This document shows positions 1 to 7,684 of a stretch of 46,856 nucleotides of DNA, in pieces. The notes beneath the pieces are model-generated. The model did no database searches. It was not told the origin of the DNA and was given only the letters and a program-made list of their open reading frames with translations. Source of the DNA: Alphaproteobacteria bacterium (GTDB taxonomy: Bacteria > Pseudomonadota > Alphaproteobacteria > Rs-D84 > NBLK01); contig JAFGVS010000031.1 of NCBI GenBank assembly GCA_016937865.1, forward strand, positions 1-46,856. Direction: 5' to 3'. A program made the position numbers and the translations under genes. The stretch's first letter is position 1. Every line of letters begins with the position of its first letter.

Positions 1-1
1 A

Positions 2-355
2 GAAAACGTTGAAATTATATATAATACAGAATTAAAAGAAGCCAAAGGCGATAAGTTTTTAACAGAAATTAAACTGATAAACAACGTAACAAAAGACGTT
101 TCTACAGTGGAAACCGACGGATTATTTGTCGCCATTGGCGTGATTCCAAATACAGAATTTATAAAAGATTTCATTGGGTTAAACCAATGGGGATTTGTGA
201 CAACAAAAGGTATCAGTACGGCCACAAATAAAAAAGGTATTTTTGTGGCGGGGGATATTACAGCCGATATTTTTCAACAAGCGGTGATTGCAGCCGGAAC
301 CGGGGCCTCCGCAGCGTTAGAAGTTGAACATTACCTAAATAGTCTGGAGGACTAA
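2..355 (+). CDS. trxB: Thioredoxin reductase, C-terminal part (5' end outside window)
   Basis: The open frame runs in from the left edge, so only about the last 117 residues are present. Thioredoxin reductase is a cytoplasmic flavoenzyme that passes electrons from NADPH to thioredoxin. The visible part carries the end of the NADPH domain (DGLFVAIGVIPNT) and the C-terminal FAD-binding motif GIFVAGDITAD, followed by QAVIAAGTGASAALEVEHYL, which is close to the canonical TrxB C-terminus. The CPxC active site would lie upstream, outside the window. The malic enzyme gene starts 7 bp after the stop and its ribosome site (GGAGG) lies inside the trxB end, so the two are probably cotranscribed. Confidence 0.93.
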   Translation, partial: ENVEIIYNTELKEAKGDKFLTEIKLINNVTKDVSTVETDGLFVAIGVIPNTEFIKDFIGLNQWGFVTTKGISTATNKKGIFVAGDITADIFQQAVIAAGTGASAALEVEHYLNSLED

Positions 356-362
356 AATCAAA

Positions 363-1598
363 ATGAAAGAAAAAGATATTTATCAAGAATCGCTTGAAAT
401 GCACGAATCAGGACAAGCCGGAAAATTCGAGATTACACTGACGAAAGCGTTAAATACACAGAAAGATTTGTCTTTGGCTTATTCACCAGGGGTGGCAGAA
501 CCAGTTCGAAAAATCGCGCAACATGCTTCAAACGCGTATCGCTACACAGGAAAAGGAAATTTTGTGGCGGTAATTAGTAATGGGACGGCTATTTTAGGAT
601 TAGGGGCGCTGGGGTCATTGGCTTCAAAGCCCGTCATGGAAGGAAAAGCAGTTCTTTTTAAAAAATTTGGGGGCGTTGACGCCATTGATTTAGAATTTGA
701 CACACTTGATGTGGATGAATTTGTAAGAACGGTTGAAATTATATCAGGGACTTTTGGCGGCATTAACTTGGAAGATATCAAGGCACCAGAATGCTTTGAA
801 ATTGAACGACGCTTGCAAGAAACCGTCGATATTCCAGTTTTCCATGACGACCAACATGGAACGGCAATTGTAACAACCGCAGGTTTGATCAGTGCGTTGG
901 ATTTAGTAAATAAAAAAATTGAAGACATTAAAATTGTCGTCAGTGGCGCAGGGGCCGCGGCGATTGCTTGTATCGAGCTCATGAAAACTATGGGGATCAA
1001 AGATGAAAATGTGCGGATGTGTGATTCAAAAGGCGTTTTGTACATTGGGCGACCAGAAAGTATGAATCAATATAAGATTAAACACGCGGTCGAAACCACA
1101 GATCGAACTTTGGCGGATGCAATTATTGGCGCAGACGTTTTCTTAGGATTATCACAACCAAATGTATTAACCGCAGAGATGTTAAAAGCCATGGCGCGTG
1201 ACCCAATTGTGTTTGCCTGTGCCAACCCAGATCCGGAGATTAAACCAGAACTCGCAAAAGCAACGCGTGATGATGTCATTATGGCAACCGGTCGATCCGA
1301 TTATCCAAACCAGGTGAACAATGTCTTGTGTTTCCCATATTTATTCCGAGGTGCATTGGATGTCCGTGCAACAAAAATCAATGCGGAAATGAAAGTTGCG
1401 GCGGTAAAGGCCTTGGCGGCTTTGGCAAAAGAACCAGTGCCAGAAGAGGTCAAAAAAGGCTATGGTAAAACCGAAATGTCCTATGGACGGGAATATATTT
1501 TACCAACCCCAATGGATCCACGTTTGAAAGAATTTGTCGGAAAGGCTGTGGCCAAAGCCGCAATCGAAAGCGGTGTCGCCCAGATCTGCAAAATGTAA
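363..1598 (+). CDS. NADP-dependent malic enzyme, short form
   Basis: Oxidatively decarboxylates malate to pyruvate in the cytoplasm, linking the TCA cycle to pyruvate and NADPH. The 411 residues hold the malic N-terminal domain (LAYSPGVAEP, about residue 40; HDDQHGTAIV, about 160) and the NAD(P)-binding domain (VVSGAGAAAIA, about 192; FACANPDPEI). Many proteobacterial MaeB proteins are about 760 residues with a phosphotransacetylase-like C-terminal domain; this one stops after the malic domains, so it is the short type. The gene follows trxB by 7 bp and ends at a strong terminator. Family assignment is firm; cofactor preference is inferred. Confidence 0.93.
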   Translation: MKEKDIYQESLEMHESGQAGKFEITLTKALNTQKDLSLAYSPGVAEPVRKIAQHASNAYRYTGKGNFVAVISNGTAILGLGALGSLASKPVMEGKAVLFKKFGGVDAIDLEFDTLDVDEFVRTVEIISGTFGGINLEDIKAPECFEIERRLQETVDIPVFHDDQHGTAIVTTAGLISALDLVNKKIEDIKIVVSGAGAAAIACIELMKTMGIKDENVRMCDSKGVLYIGRPESMNQYKIKHAVETTDRTLADAIIGADVFLGLSQPNVLTAEMLKAMARDPIVFACANPDPEIKPELAKATRDDVIMATGRSDYPNQVNNVLCFPYLFRGALDVRATKINAEMKVAAVKALAALAKEPVPEEVKKGYGKTEMSYGREYILPTPMDPRLKEFVGKAVAKAAIESGVAQICKM

Positions 1599-1609
1599 TT
1601 AAGCAGAAG

Positions 1610-1630
1610 AGCCCCGAAAGGGGCTTTTTT
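1610..1630 (+). terminator. Intrinsic terminator after malic enzyme
   Basis: Perfect stem AGCCCC-GAAA-GGGGCT with a GNRA-like loop, followed by a run of six T. It lies 11 bp after the malic enzyme stop and closes the trxB-malic enzyme unit. Confidence 0.9.
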
Positions 1631-1688
1631 GTTGTATTGGAATCCAAAATATGATACAGTCGTACATACACTCAAGGAGATTTAAAAA

Positions 1689-2207
1689 ATGAATATATTC
1701 AAAGCATCTTTATTTGTATTAAGCCTGACGATGGCGTCAAACGCTTTCGCCGCAACAGGAACTGGACATGCACAAGCAGAGTTAGCCAATCCACTGAGTA
1801 TCACAAATCAACAAAACATCGATTTCGGTAGTGTTGCGATTGATCCTTCTGCGGGGACGCAAACTATATCAATTAGCGCGAGCACAGGGGGGATAGCTTG
1901 TCCGGCAACATATGTCTGTGATTTTAGTGGTACACCTGGACGAATCTCGATAGCAGGGGCAGGATCTATGCGCTTAAGTGTCGGAGGATCAACGGCAACA
2001 CTTTCAGATGGTCAAGGAAATACACTTACTTTCGACCCATGGATAGGCTCATCCAAAGGGGAAAGTATAGGGATATCATTTTCTGGAGATTCATACGTTG
2101 TTTCTTTAGGGGGTGAAATCACCTTTACCGGAAATGAAGTAGGTGGAACATATTCATCATCGAATACAGGTGGTACAGGATACCAGATTACCTTGAATTA
2201 TATGTAA
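1689..2207 (+). CDS. Secreted DUF4402-like beta-sandwich protein
   Basis: 172 residues. A signal peptide ends in ASNAFAA (about residue 22). The mature part has the DUF4402 pattern: NPLSITNQQNIDFGSVAIDPSAG, then short Gly/Ser/Thr-rich beta stretches, and a C-terminal GGEITFTGNE block. DUF4402 proteins are small secreted beta proteins of unknown role, sometimes likened to fimbrial or spore-coat folds. One cysteine pair (ACPATYVC) could form a disulfide. An AAGGAGA ribosome site lies 8 bp before the ATG, and the gene is monocistronic between two terminators. A clear paralogue sits at 46300-46812. The function is unknown. Confidence 0.8.
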   Translation: MNIFKASLFVLSLTMASNAFAATGTGHAQAELANPLSITNQQNIDFGSVAIDPSAGTQTISISASTGGIACPATYVCDFSGTPGRISIAGAGSMRLSVGGSTATLSDGQGNTLTFDPWIGSSKGESIGISFSGDSYVVSLGGEITFTGNEVGGTYSSSNTGGTGYQITLNYM

Positions 2208-2209
2208 AG

Positions 2210-2236
2210 AAAAAAGAGCCCTATGACTCTTTTTTT
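2210..2236. terminator. Bidirectional terminator between DUF4402-like gene and polA
   Basis: Stem AAAAAAGAG / CTCTTTTTT with an 8-base loop sits between two converging genes, and a T-run follows in either direction. It overlaps the polA stop codon by two bases. Confidence 0.8.
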
Positions 2237-4802
2237 AATGGGCTTCGTCCCAATTATCGCCGACATTGGTATCGACTTTAAGGGGAACAGATAATTGGAT
2301 GATATGCTCCATTTCTTCCCGGAGTAGTTTAATCACCTTTTGCGTTTCATGTTTAGGGGATTCCAAAATAATTTCGTCATGAATTTGCAGTAATATTTTT
2401 GTTTCAAATTGATCTTTTTTCAAACGATCCGAAACCTTAATCATCGCCAATCGCATAATATCCGCACTGGTCCCTTGCACGGGGGCATTGACCGCAACGC
2501 GCATTGTAAAATTTGCATCCCGACCATGAGTTAAGGCAATCGGACATTTGCGTCCGAACAAGGTTTTTACAAAACCTTTTGTTTTGGCTTCATCCTGTTT
2601 TTCCGCCATATAATGTTTAATCTCTGGGTATAGATTAAAATATGCCTGCATAAAACTTTTCGCCGTATCGATGTCGACCTCTAAATTATCGGCCAATCCA
2701 TAAGGGCTGGCGCCATAAATCATAGAAAAATTAATGATTTTTGCTTTACGACGTTGAGAAGCGGAAACAGAATCATTGTCGATATCAAAAATTTTCGAAG
2801 CCGTTTCTGTATGGATATCGCGATGGTTATTAAAAGCCTCAATCAGGTTTTTAACGTTGGCCAAATGCGCCATCACCCGAAGTTCAATTTGAGAATAATC
2901 AGATGCAATTAAATCCCAACCTTTTTGAGGGATAAAAAGTTTACGGAATTGGCGGCCAGTTTCGGTACGAATTGGAATGTTTTGTAAATTAGGATTACGG
3001 GAAGAAAGCCGTCCGGTGTTGACATGATTTTGCAAATAAGTCGTATGAATCCGTCCGTCATTTGAAAGACTATCGCGCAAACCTTGAACATAAGTCGTTT
3101 GTAATTTAACTAATTCACGTCGATTTAAAAGGGGTTGAATAACGGGGTGAACCTCTAAATAATCTTTCAACTTACTGCTGTCGGTGGAATATTGCCCGCT
3201 CGCCGTTTTACGTCCTTTATAAGTCAGTCCCAATTTTTCAAATAAGAAAGTCCCTAACTGTTTTGGGGAATCTAAATTTAAATCTTCGGGGATTGTCTTG
3301 AAAATATCGGTTTCCAAGGCCGAAATTTTGCCCGTTAAATCGGCCTCAATGGTATCGAGCAAAGGAACATCGAGCGTGATTCCATTTTGCTCCATTTCAG
3401 TTAATACCGGGATCAAAGGAAAATCAATATCATCGTATAATTTTTTGGCCTCTATATCTTCTCGCATTAAAGGCAATAAATGTTTATAAATGGCCCAGAT
3501 TTGAAAAGCCTCATAGCCATCCTTGTCATAAGCGGATTGGAATAAGGGCGGAAGTTCGATATTAAAGTGCGCAGATAAATCTTTTAAATTATTTTTTTCA
3601 GATCCAAAAAGATCATACGCCATGGTTTGCAGACAAGTCATTTTTTTGGCGTTTGGAAATTCTTTTAAGATATCTTTTAAATCCCAAACGATTTTTTTTA
3701 TTAACCCATTTTCCAATAAGTCTTTCAACATTGGGGGCAGGGTGTTTTCAGACGGCTCGGCAAATAAATCTGTTGTTGTCGCTTTCAGAGGAAAAACACC
3801 AATGGCATTTGAAACAGCCAACCCAATGGCGACATCATTGATTAAAAAAGCGACTTCACCAGAATCAAAAATTTGGCGTAAAAACCGCTCTTGTTGGGCC
3901 TCTGTTTTTAAAAATGTCAGAGGAGGGACGACAGAATCCCCATTTTGTCCGAGTAATTTTAAGCGTGGCATTAAACGTTTAAACTCTTGGATTTCGAAAA
4001 AGGTTTGAAGGCTGTCCAGATTGATTTCAGCCGGCTTTATGTCTTCAAGCGAGGGGATGTCCGGCACATTTTGATCAAGCGTTACAAGTTTTTTAGAAAG
4101 ATAAGCGGTGTCCTTGTATTGGATCAGTTTTTCCTTGATGCCCTTCTGAGTGATCTTTTCGACATTTTCATAAATACCATCCAACGTGCCATATTCCGTT
4201 AGTAAGGCGGCTGCGCCTTTGGGACCAATCCCTTTGACGCCAGGGACGTTATCAGACGAATCGCCAACGATGGCTTGATAGTCGATAATTTGTGATGGAG
4301 GAACCCCCATTTTTTCAACAACATCTTTCGGATAATAAAATTTATCTTTCATCGAATCATACATGAAAATATCATCGGTCACCAATTGCATCAAATCTTT
4401 ATCGGAAGATACAATTTCCAAGGTGTGCCCCGCCGCTTTTGCTTGGGCGGCATAGGTTGCGATAAGGTCGTCGGCCTCAAAGCCCTCTTTTTCTAAAAGG
4501 GGCAGACCAAACGCTTTTATAGTATCTCGTAAAATATCAAATTGTGGAATCATTTCATCGGGTGGGGCGCTACGATTTTCTTTATACGCAGAATATAAAT
4601 CATTCCGAAACGTTTTTCCCGGGGCATCTAAAATAACGGCGTAACGACCATGTTTCTTTTGTTCAATCAATCGAAGGAGCATCGTGCAAAATCCAAAGAT
4701 GGCATTGACCGGGGTGCCGTCACTCCGAAACATCAGCGGGATTCCATAGAATGCCCGAAAGATAAATGAATACCCATCAATAAGGAAAAATTTCTCTGCC
4801 AT
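2235..4802 (-). CDS. polA: DNA polymerase I with degenerate proofreading domain
   Basis: 855 residues from the ATG at 4802, chosen because the protein then begins with the family N-terminus AEKFFLIDGYSFIFRAFYG; an open-frame extension of 20 residues upstream does not look like PolA. Domains: 5'-nuclease (about 1-290, with EADDLIATYA, SSDKDLMQL and GDSSDNVPGVKGIGPKG), a 3'-5' exonuclease-like domain (about 310-470) and the polymerase (about 470-855) with motif A DYSQIELRVMAHL, motif B RRKAKIINFSMIYG and motif C QIHDEI. The exonuclease DxE motif is absent (the segment reads VAFLINDVAIGLAV), so proofreading is predicted lost, as in several other bacterial PolA lineages. It fills gaps and removes primers or nicks. 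Confidence 0.96.
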   Translation of the reverse strand: MAEKFFLIDGYSFIFRAFYGIPLMFRSDGTPVNAIFGFCTMLLRLIEQKKHGRYAVILDAPGKTFRNDLYSAYKENRSAPPDEMIPQFDILRDTIKAFGLPLLEKEGFEADDLIATYAAQAKAAGHTLEIVSSDKDLMQLVTDDIFMYDSMKDKFYYPKDVVEKMGVPPSQIIDYQAIVGDSSDNVPGVKGIGPKGAAALLTEYGTLDGIYENVEKITQKGIKEKLIQYKDTAYLSKKLVTLDQNVPDIPSLEDIKPAEINLDSLQTFFEIQEFKRLMPRLKLLGQNGDSVVPPLTFLKTEAQQERFLRQIFDSGEVAFLINDVAIGLAVSNAIGVFPLKATTTDLFAEPSENTLPPMLKDLLENGLIKKIVWDLKDILKEFPNAKKMTCLQTMAYDLFGSEKNNLKDLSAHFNIELPPLFQSAYDKDGYEAFQIWAIYKHLLPLMREDIEAKKLYDDIDFPLIPVLTEMEQNGITLDVPLLDTIEADLTGKISALETDIFKTIPEDLNLDSPKQLGTFLFEKLGLTYKGRKTASGQYSTDSSKLKDYLEVHPVIQPLLNRRELVKLQTTYVQGLRDSLSNDGRIHTTYLQNHVNTGRLSSRNPNLQNIPIRTETGRQFRKLFIPQKGWDLIASDYSQIELRVMAHLANVKNLIEAFNNHRDIHTETASKIFDIDNDSVSASQRRKAKIINFSMIYGASPYGLADNLEVDIDTAKSFMQAYFNLYPEIKHYMAEKQDEAKTKGFVKTLFGRKCPIALTHGRDANFTMRVAVNAPVQGTSADIMRLAMIKVSDRLKKDQFETKILLQIHDEIILESPKHETQKVIKLLREEMEHIIQLSVPLKVDTNVGDNWDEAH

Positions 4803-4809
4803 GCGGGGG

Positions 4810-4838
4810 ATCCTAGCACAGCAATCCAAGACTGACAA
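4810..4838 (-). promoter_or_regulatory. Candidate polA promoter, possibly leaderless
   Basis: Read on the minus strand: TTGTCA, 17 bp, TAGGAT, then seven bases before the ATG of polA. The expected start point therefore falls on or next to the start codon, which would give a leaderless mRNA. No good Shine-Dalgarno precedes the ATG, which fits. Based on sequence match only. Confidence 0.5.
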
Positions 4839-4846
4839 ATAGATTC

Positions 4847-4875
4847 TTGAAAATCCATACACAAAGAGATAAGCT
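4847..4875 (+). promoter_or_regulatory. Candidate promoter of mscS-rsmD
   Basis: TTGAAA, 17 bp, TAAGCT, about 27 bp before the mscS ATG. The -35 is good and the -10 is weak. It is the only sensible candidate in the 99-bp divergent gap. Confidence 0.35.
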
Positions 4876-4901
4876 ACACAAAGAAAATAAAAAGGGACAC
4901 G

Positions 4902-5936
4902 ATGAACATACTTTCAACAATTTATTTTGGCAATACAGTTCAAAATTACGCGATTGCATTTGGCTTGATTTTTATTGGCCTTTTTTTGGCAAGATCAATT
5001 ACATGGTTTGCCAAAAACATACTGTTACGATTGGCACAGAAAAGCGAAACCCGTTTGGATGATATTATTGTTGAAAGACTCGAAAATCCATTTGCCTCGA
5101 TCGTGATGTTAATGGGGTTTGAACTGGGGCTGTCCCAACTTGTATTGCCACAGGCGATTACTTTTTGGGCAGATCAAATCATTTTTATTTTAATGACATT
5201 TATTGTTGCGCAGGGGGTATCAGGATTAATAAACGCTTTGACCGAAGAATATTTTTCAACAGAAAAAGTATCAGCCTCAAGCATGCAGGTCGTTCCTGTT
5301 CTTCGAAAAGCCTTACATTTTTTCATTTGGACGATTGCTGTTATTATGATGATTAACCACGCGGGGTATAACGTAACCAGTTTATTAGCCGGATTGGGGC
5401 TAGGTGGATTAGCCTTCGCGATGGCATCGAAGGACTATATTTCAAATATTTTCGGGGGCGTAACGGTTTTTACAGATAAAACATTCAAGATTAAAGACCG
5501 TGTGCGCATTGGGGCATATGATGGAACGATCGAAGAAATTGGATTGCGCAGCACACAACTCAAAACATTAGATGGGACAATCGTGACCATTCCAAATTCT
5601 CAATTTACGGGGTCTATGGTTGAAAATGTTTCAAAAGAAACCGCCAGAAAAATAAAAATAAATCTGGGTATAGTATATGAAACCCCAATTAAAAAGATTG
5701 AAAAAATACAAAAAATCTTGGAAAAAATGGCCAAAGATAATCCAGACGTGAAAGACGATGTGATTGTAAGCTTGAATCAGTTTGGAGATTTTGCCCTCAA
5801 TATACTTTTCATTTTTTATGTTAAAAAAGGGGCAGATATTTTAAAAACCATAAACGATATTCATATTGAAATTTTAAAACAGTTTGAAAAAGAAAAAATT
5901 GAATTTGCCTATCCGACACGAAGAGTGATTAAATAA
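4902..5936 (+). CDS. MscS-family mechanosensitive ion channel
   Basis: 344-residue inner-membrane channel predicted to open under hypo-osmotic shock. Hydrophobic segments lie near residues 12-35, 60-80, 90-112 and 135-155. The pore-lining helix is the Gly/Ala-rich LLAGLGLGGLAFAMASKDYISNIFGG (about 165-190), the MscS hallmark. The cytoplasmic beta domain follows (FKIKDRVRIGAYDGTIEEIGLRST...TIPNSQF). Size fits the short MscS class with a few extra N-terminal helices. The start has GGGA 7 bp upstream. The stop overlaps the rsmD start by one base (TAATG), so translation is probably coupled. Confidence 0.92.
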   Translation: MNILSTIYFGNTVQNYAIAFGLIFIGLFLARSITWFAKNILLRLAQKSETRLDDIIVERLENPFASIVMLMGFELGLSQLVLPQAITFWADQIIFILMTFIVAQGVSGLINALTEEYFSTEKVSASSMQVVPVLRKALHFFIWTIAVIMMINHAGYNVTSLLAGLGLGGLAFAMASKDYISNIFGGVTVFTDKTFKIKDRVRIGAYDGTIEEIGLRSTQLKTLDGTIVTIPNSQFTGSMVENVSKETARKIKINLGIVYETPIKKIEKIQKILEKMAKDNPDVKDDVIVSLNQFGDFALNILFIFYVKKGADILKTINDIHIEILKQFEKEKIEFAYPTRRVIK

Positions 5937-6466
5937 TGTTAAAAATCACAGGGGGGACATTCCGCGGAAAAAAATTAATCCTGCCAGAAGAAAGTCTGGT
6001 GCGCCCAACATCCACACGCGCACGCGAAGCCCTTTTTTCGGTGCTGTATGCGAAATATCCGGACGGGTTTGAAACAATCATAGAGCCATTCGCCGGATCC
6101 GCCGCGATGAGTTTTGAGGCGTTGTCGCGCAAAGTGGTTAAAAAAGCCATTGTTTTCGAAAAAGAAACAAGCGTGATTAAAATAATTGAAAAAAATAGAG
6201 CCTCTTTTAAAGAAGCCTTGCCAATGAAGATAAAAGAAGCCGATGTTATGGCCGAAACATTTTCGGAATATGGGAAGGCGCTCGTCTTTATTGACCCACC
6301 CTATAAAGATTTTGAAAAAATTGAAAAGATCATCCAAAAACTAAAAGAAAAGTGTAGCGAAGGCTCGCTTTTTATCTGTGAAACGGAAAGCGAAACAGCG
6401 CCTTTGGAAAATCCAACCGATACCCGAAAATACGGCCGCGCGCATTTTTATTTTTATGAAGTTTAA
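5936..6466 (+). CDS. rsmD: 16S rRNA (guanine966-N2)-methyltransferase
   Basis: 176 residues. Methylates the 2-amino group of G966 of 16S rRNA using S-adenosylmethionine. Visible motifs: N-terminal TGGTFRGKKL, TRAREALFSVL, the SAM-binding EPFAGSAAMSFEALSR (about 52-67), and the catalytic DPPY at about residue 120 (FIDPPYKDF). Length matches the family (about 180-200). It begins on the mscS stop codon and its end overlaps the convergent ybgC-like gene by 4 bp, so no terminator separates the two. Confidence 0.92.
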   Translation: MLKITGGTFRGKKLILPEESLVRPTSTRAREALFSVLYAKYPDGFETIIEPFAGSAAMSFEALSRKVVKKAIVFEKETSVIKIIEKNRASFKEALPMKIKEADVMAETFSEYGKALVFIDPPYKDFEKIEKIIQKLKEKCSEGSLFICETESETAPLENPTDTRKYGRAHFYFYEV

Positions 6467-6918
6467 TTAGAAGCAATCTTATCGAAATGTGTTTTCCAGT
6501 AATCTGGCACGCGCACAGGTCGGAAAGTGGAGCGGTTAATATAAACCAAAACGACATCAACGGTTGCCAAGATCTCTTCCCCGCGTTTAAAGGTATGGGT
6601 AAAGGTAATCGAAGAATTACCCCATTTCGTCATTTGGGTTTCAACGGTCAGGATATCATAAAGCTTGGCCGGGCTTAAATAATTCGCCGTGACTTTGCGT
6701 GCAACAAACAGACCATCATTTTCTAAATCTTGTTTAAATTGGCCATTCGTCGAAGATTGGTCTTCTTGAAATAAATGCCAAAGCGCAACACGGGTGCGTT
6801 CGGCCCACGTAATATAATTACCGTGGTACATGATACCACCGGCGTCGGTATCGTCATAAGCAACCCGAAAAGGGTAAAGATGAATTTGGTTAGAAAAAGA
6901 GCCGTTTAAATCAGACAT
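6463..6918 (-). CDS. ybgC: Acyl-CoA thioesterase, YbgC/4-hydroxybenzoyl-CoA family
   Basis: 151-residue single hotdog domain. The active-site loop YDDTDAGGIMYHGNYITWAE (Asp in the DTDAGG motif, tyrosine and histidine following) is diagnostic for YbgC-like thioesterases, which hydrolyse acyl-CoA or acyl-ACP and in many proteobacteria accompany tol-pal. Here it is the last gene of ihfA-merR-ybgC rather than next to tolQR. Its ATG overlaps the merR stop by one base. The exact substrate is not evident. Confidence 0.9.
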   Translation of the reverse strand: MSDLNGSFSNQIHLYPFRVAYDDTDAGGIMYHGNYITWAERTRVALWHLFQEDQSSTNGQFKQDLENDGLFVARKVTANYLSPAKLYDILTVETQMTKWGNSSITFTHTFKRGEEILATVDVVLVYINRSTFRPVRVPDYWKTHFDKIASN

Positions 6919-7298
6919 TAAACCTCTGTTAAAATTGTCTTCAAGGCTTTTAAATCAGATAAAACCGACGAAAGCGTGCCGCGTAAATCGGGATAAGTTG
7001 GTTTTGTGGAAACAACAGTCGTTGTGCGGAGGTCAGACGGATCTTCTCTGGAAGTCGTTTGAAACGCTTCTTGACGTAAAAACTTTTGAGCCCCTTTAAT
7101 GGTGTAGCCTTTTTTATAGAGTAAATCTTTGATTTTGTATAAAAGCTCAACATCACGGGTATGGTAATAGCGTCGTCCCCCATTTCGGCGAACTGGGCGA
7201 ATGCTTTTGAAATTTTCTTCCCAAAATCGCAGAATGTGTGTCGCCACATCCAATTCTTTTGAGACTTCACCAATAGACTTAAAAAGTTTTTCAGACAT
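6918..7298 (-). CDS. MerR-family transcriptional regulator
   Basis: 126 residues. The N-terminal winged helix-turn-helix is plain: SIGEVSKELDVATHILRFWEENFKSI then RRNGGRRYYHTRDVELLYKIKDLLY, with the MerR signature HILRFWE. The rest (about residue 75 on) is low-complexity and lacks the cysteines of metal sensors, so the ligand is unknown. A MerR protein directly after ihfA is a conserved alphaproteobacterial arrangement. It lies 12 bp downstream of ihfA and overlaps ybgC, forming a three-gene unit. Confidence 0.9.
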   Translation of the reverse strand: MSEKLFKSIGEVSKELDVATHILRFWEENFKSIRPVRRNGGRRYYHTRDVELLYKIKDLLYKKGYTIKGAQKFLRQEAFQTTSREDPSDLRTTTVVSTKPTYPDLRGTLSSVLSDLKALKTILTEV

Positions 7299-7310
7299 AG
7301 GCGGTTTCCT

Positions 7311-7589
7311 CTAACTGTCTTTTTTAAGTTTTTCAGAAGGGCGGAAAGAAACAACCGTTCTTCCTGAAATCATAACTTCCTCTTTTGTTTTTGGGTTGCG
7401 TCCAACACGTGGATTTTTCTTACGCAATTCAAAAGACCCAAAGTCAGAGATTTTGATATCGTCGCCATTGGCGAGAGATTGCCCAATAATATCAAAAATA
7501 TCTTTGACGAAATTATCTGTATCTAAAACAGATAAGCCAACAGAATCTGATACGTGTCGTGCAATATCTTTACGAGTTAATGTTGCCAT
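7311..7589 (-). CDS. ihfA: Integration host factor alpha subunit (HU/IHF family)
   Basis: 92 residues. DNA-bending nucleoid protein that works as an IhfA/IhfB dimer. Starts TLTRKDIARHVSDSVGLS and carries the beta-arm region FGSFELRKKNPRVGRNPKTKEEV with the family signature and tip proline (GRNPKT). The MerR neighbour supports IhfA rather than HU. The Shine-Dalgarno AAGGAT lies 8 bp upstream. A terminator for the preceding tig gene lies in its leader, so ihfA should have its own promoter close to the tig stop. Confidence 0.93.
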   Translation of the reverse strand: MATLTRKDIARHVSDSVGLSVLDTDNFVKDIFDIIGQSLANGDDIKISDFGSFELRKKNPRVGRNPKTKEEVMISGRTVVSFRPSEKLKKDS

Positions 7590-7610
7590 TATAACTATCC
7601 TTTCATAACT

Positions 7611-7654
7611 AAAAAAGGTGCATGTCGAAAATCATATCCCTCTCATACACCTTA
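7611..7654 (-). terminator. Hairpin terminator after tig
   Basis: On the minus strand an interrupted stem AAGGTG-T-ATG / CAT-G-CACCTT with a loop of about 19 bases is followed by TTTTTT. It lies between tig and ihfA. It would end the tig transcript, or attenuate ihfA if transcription starts upstream of it. Confidence 0.6.
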
Positions 7655-7660
7655 GAAAAC

Positions 7661-7683
7661 CACATTTAAAGCATTGAGTCAAG
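7661..7683 (-). promoter_or_regulatory. Possible ihfA promoter at the tig stop
   Basis: Minus strand: TTGACT just after the tig stop codon, 17 bp, then TTTTCT. The -35 is good and the -10 poor. A transcript from here would pass through the tig terminator hairpin. Weak call. Confidence 0.25.
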
Positions 7684-7684
7684 T

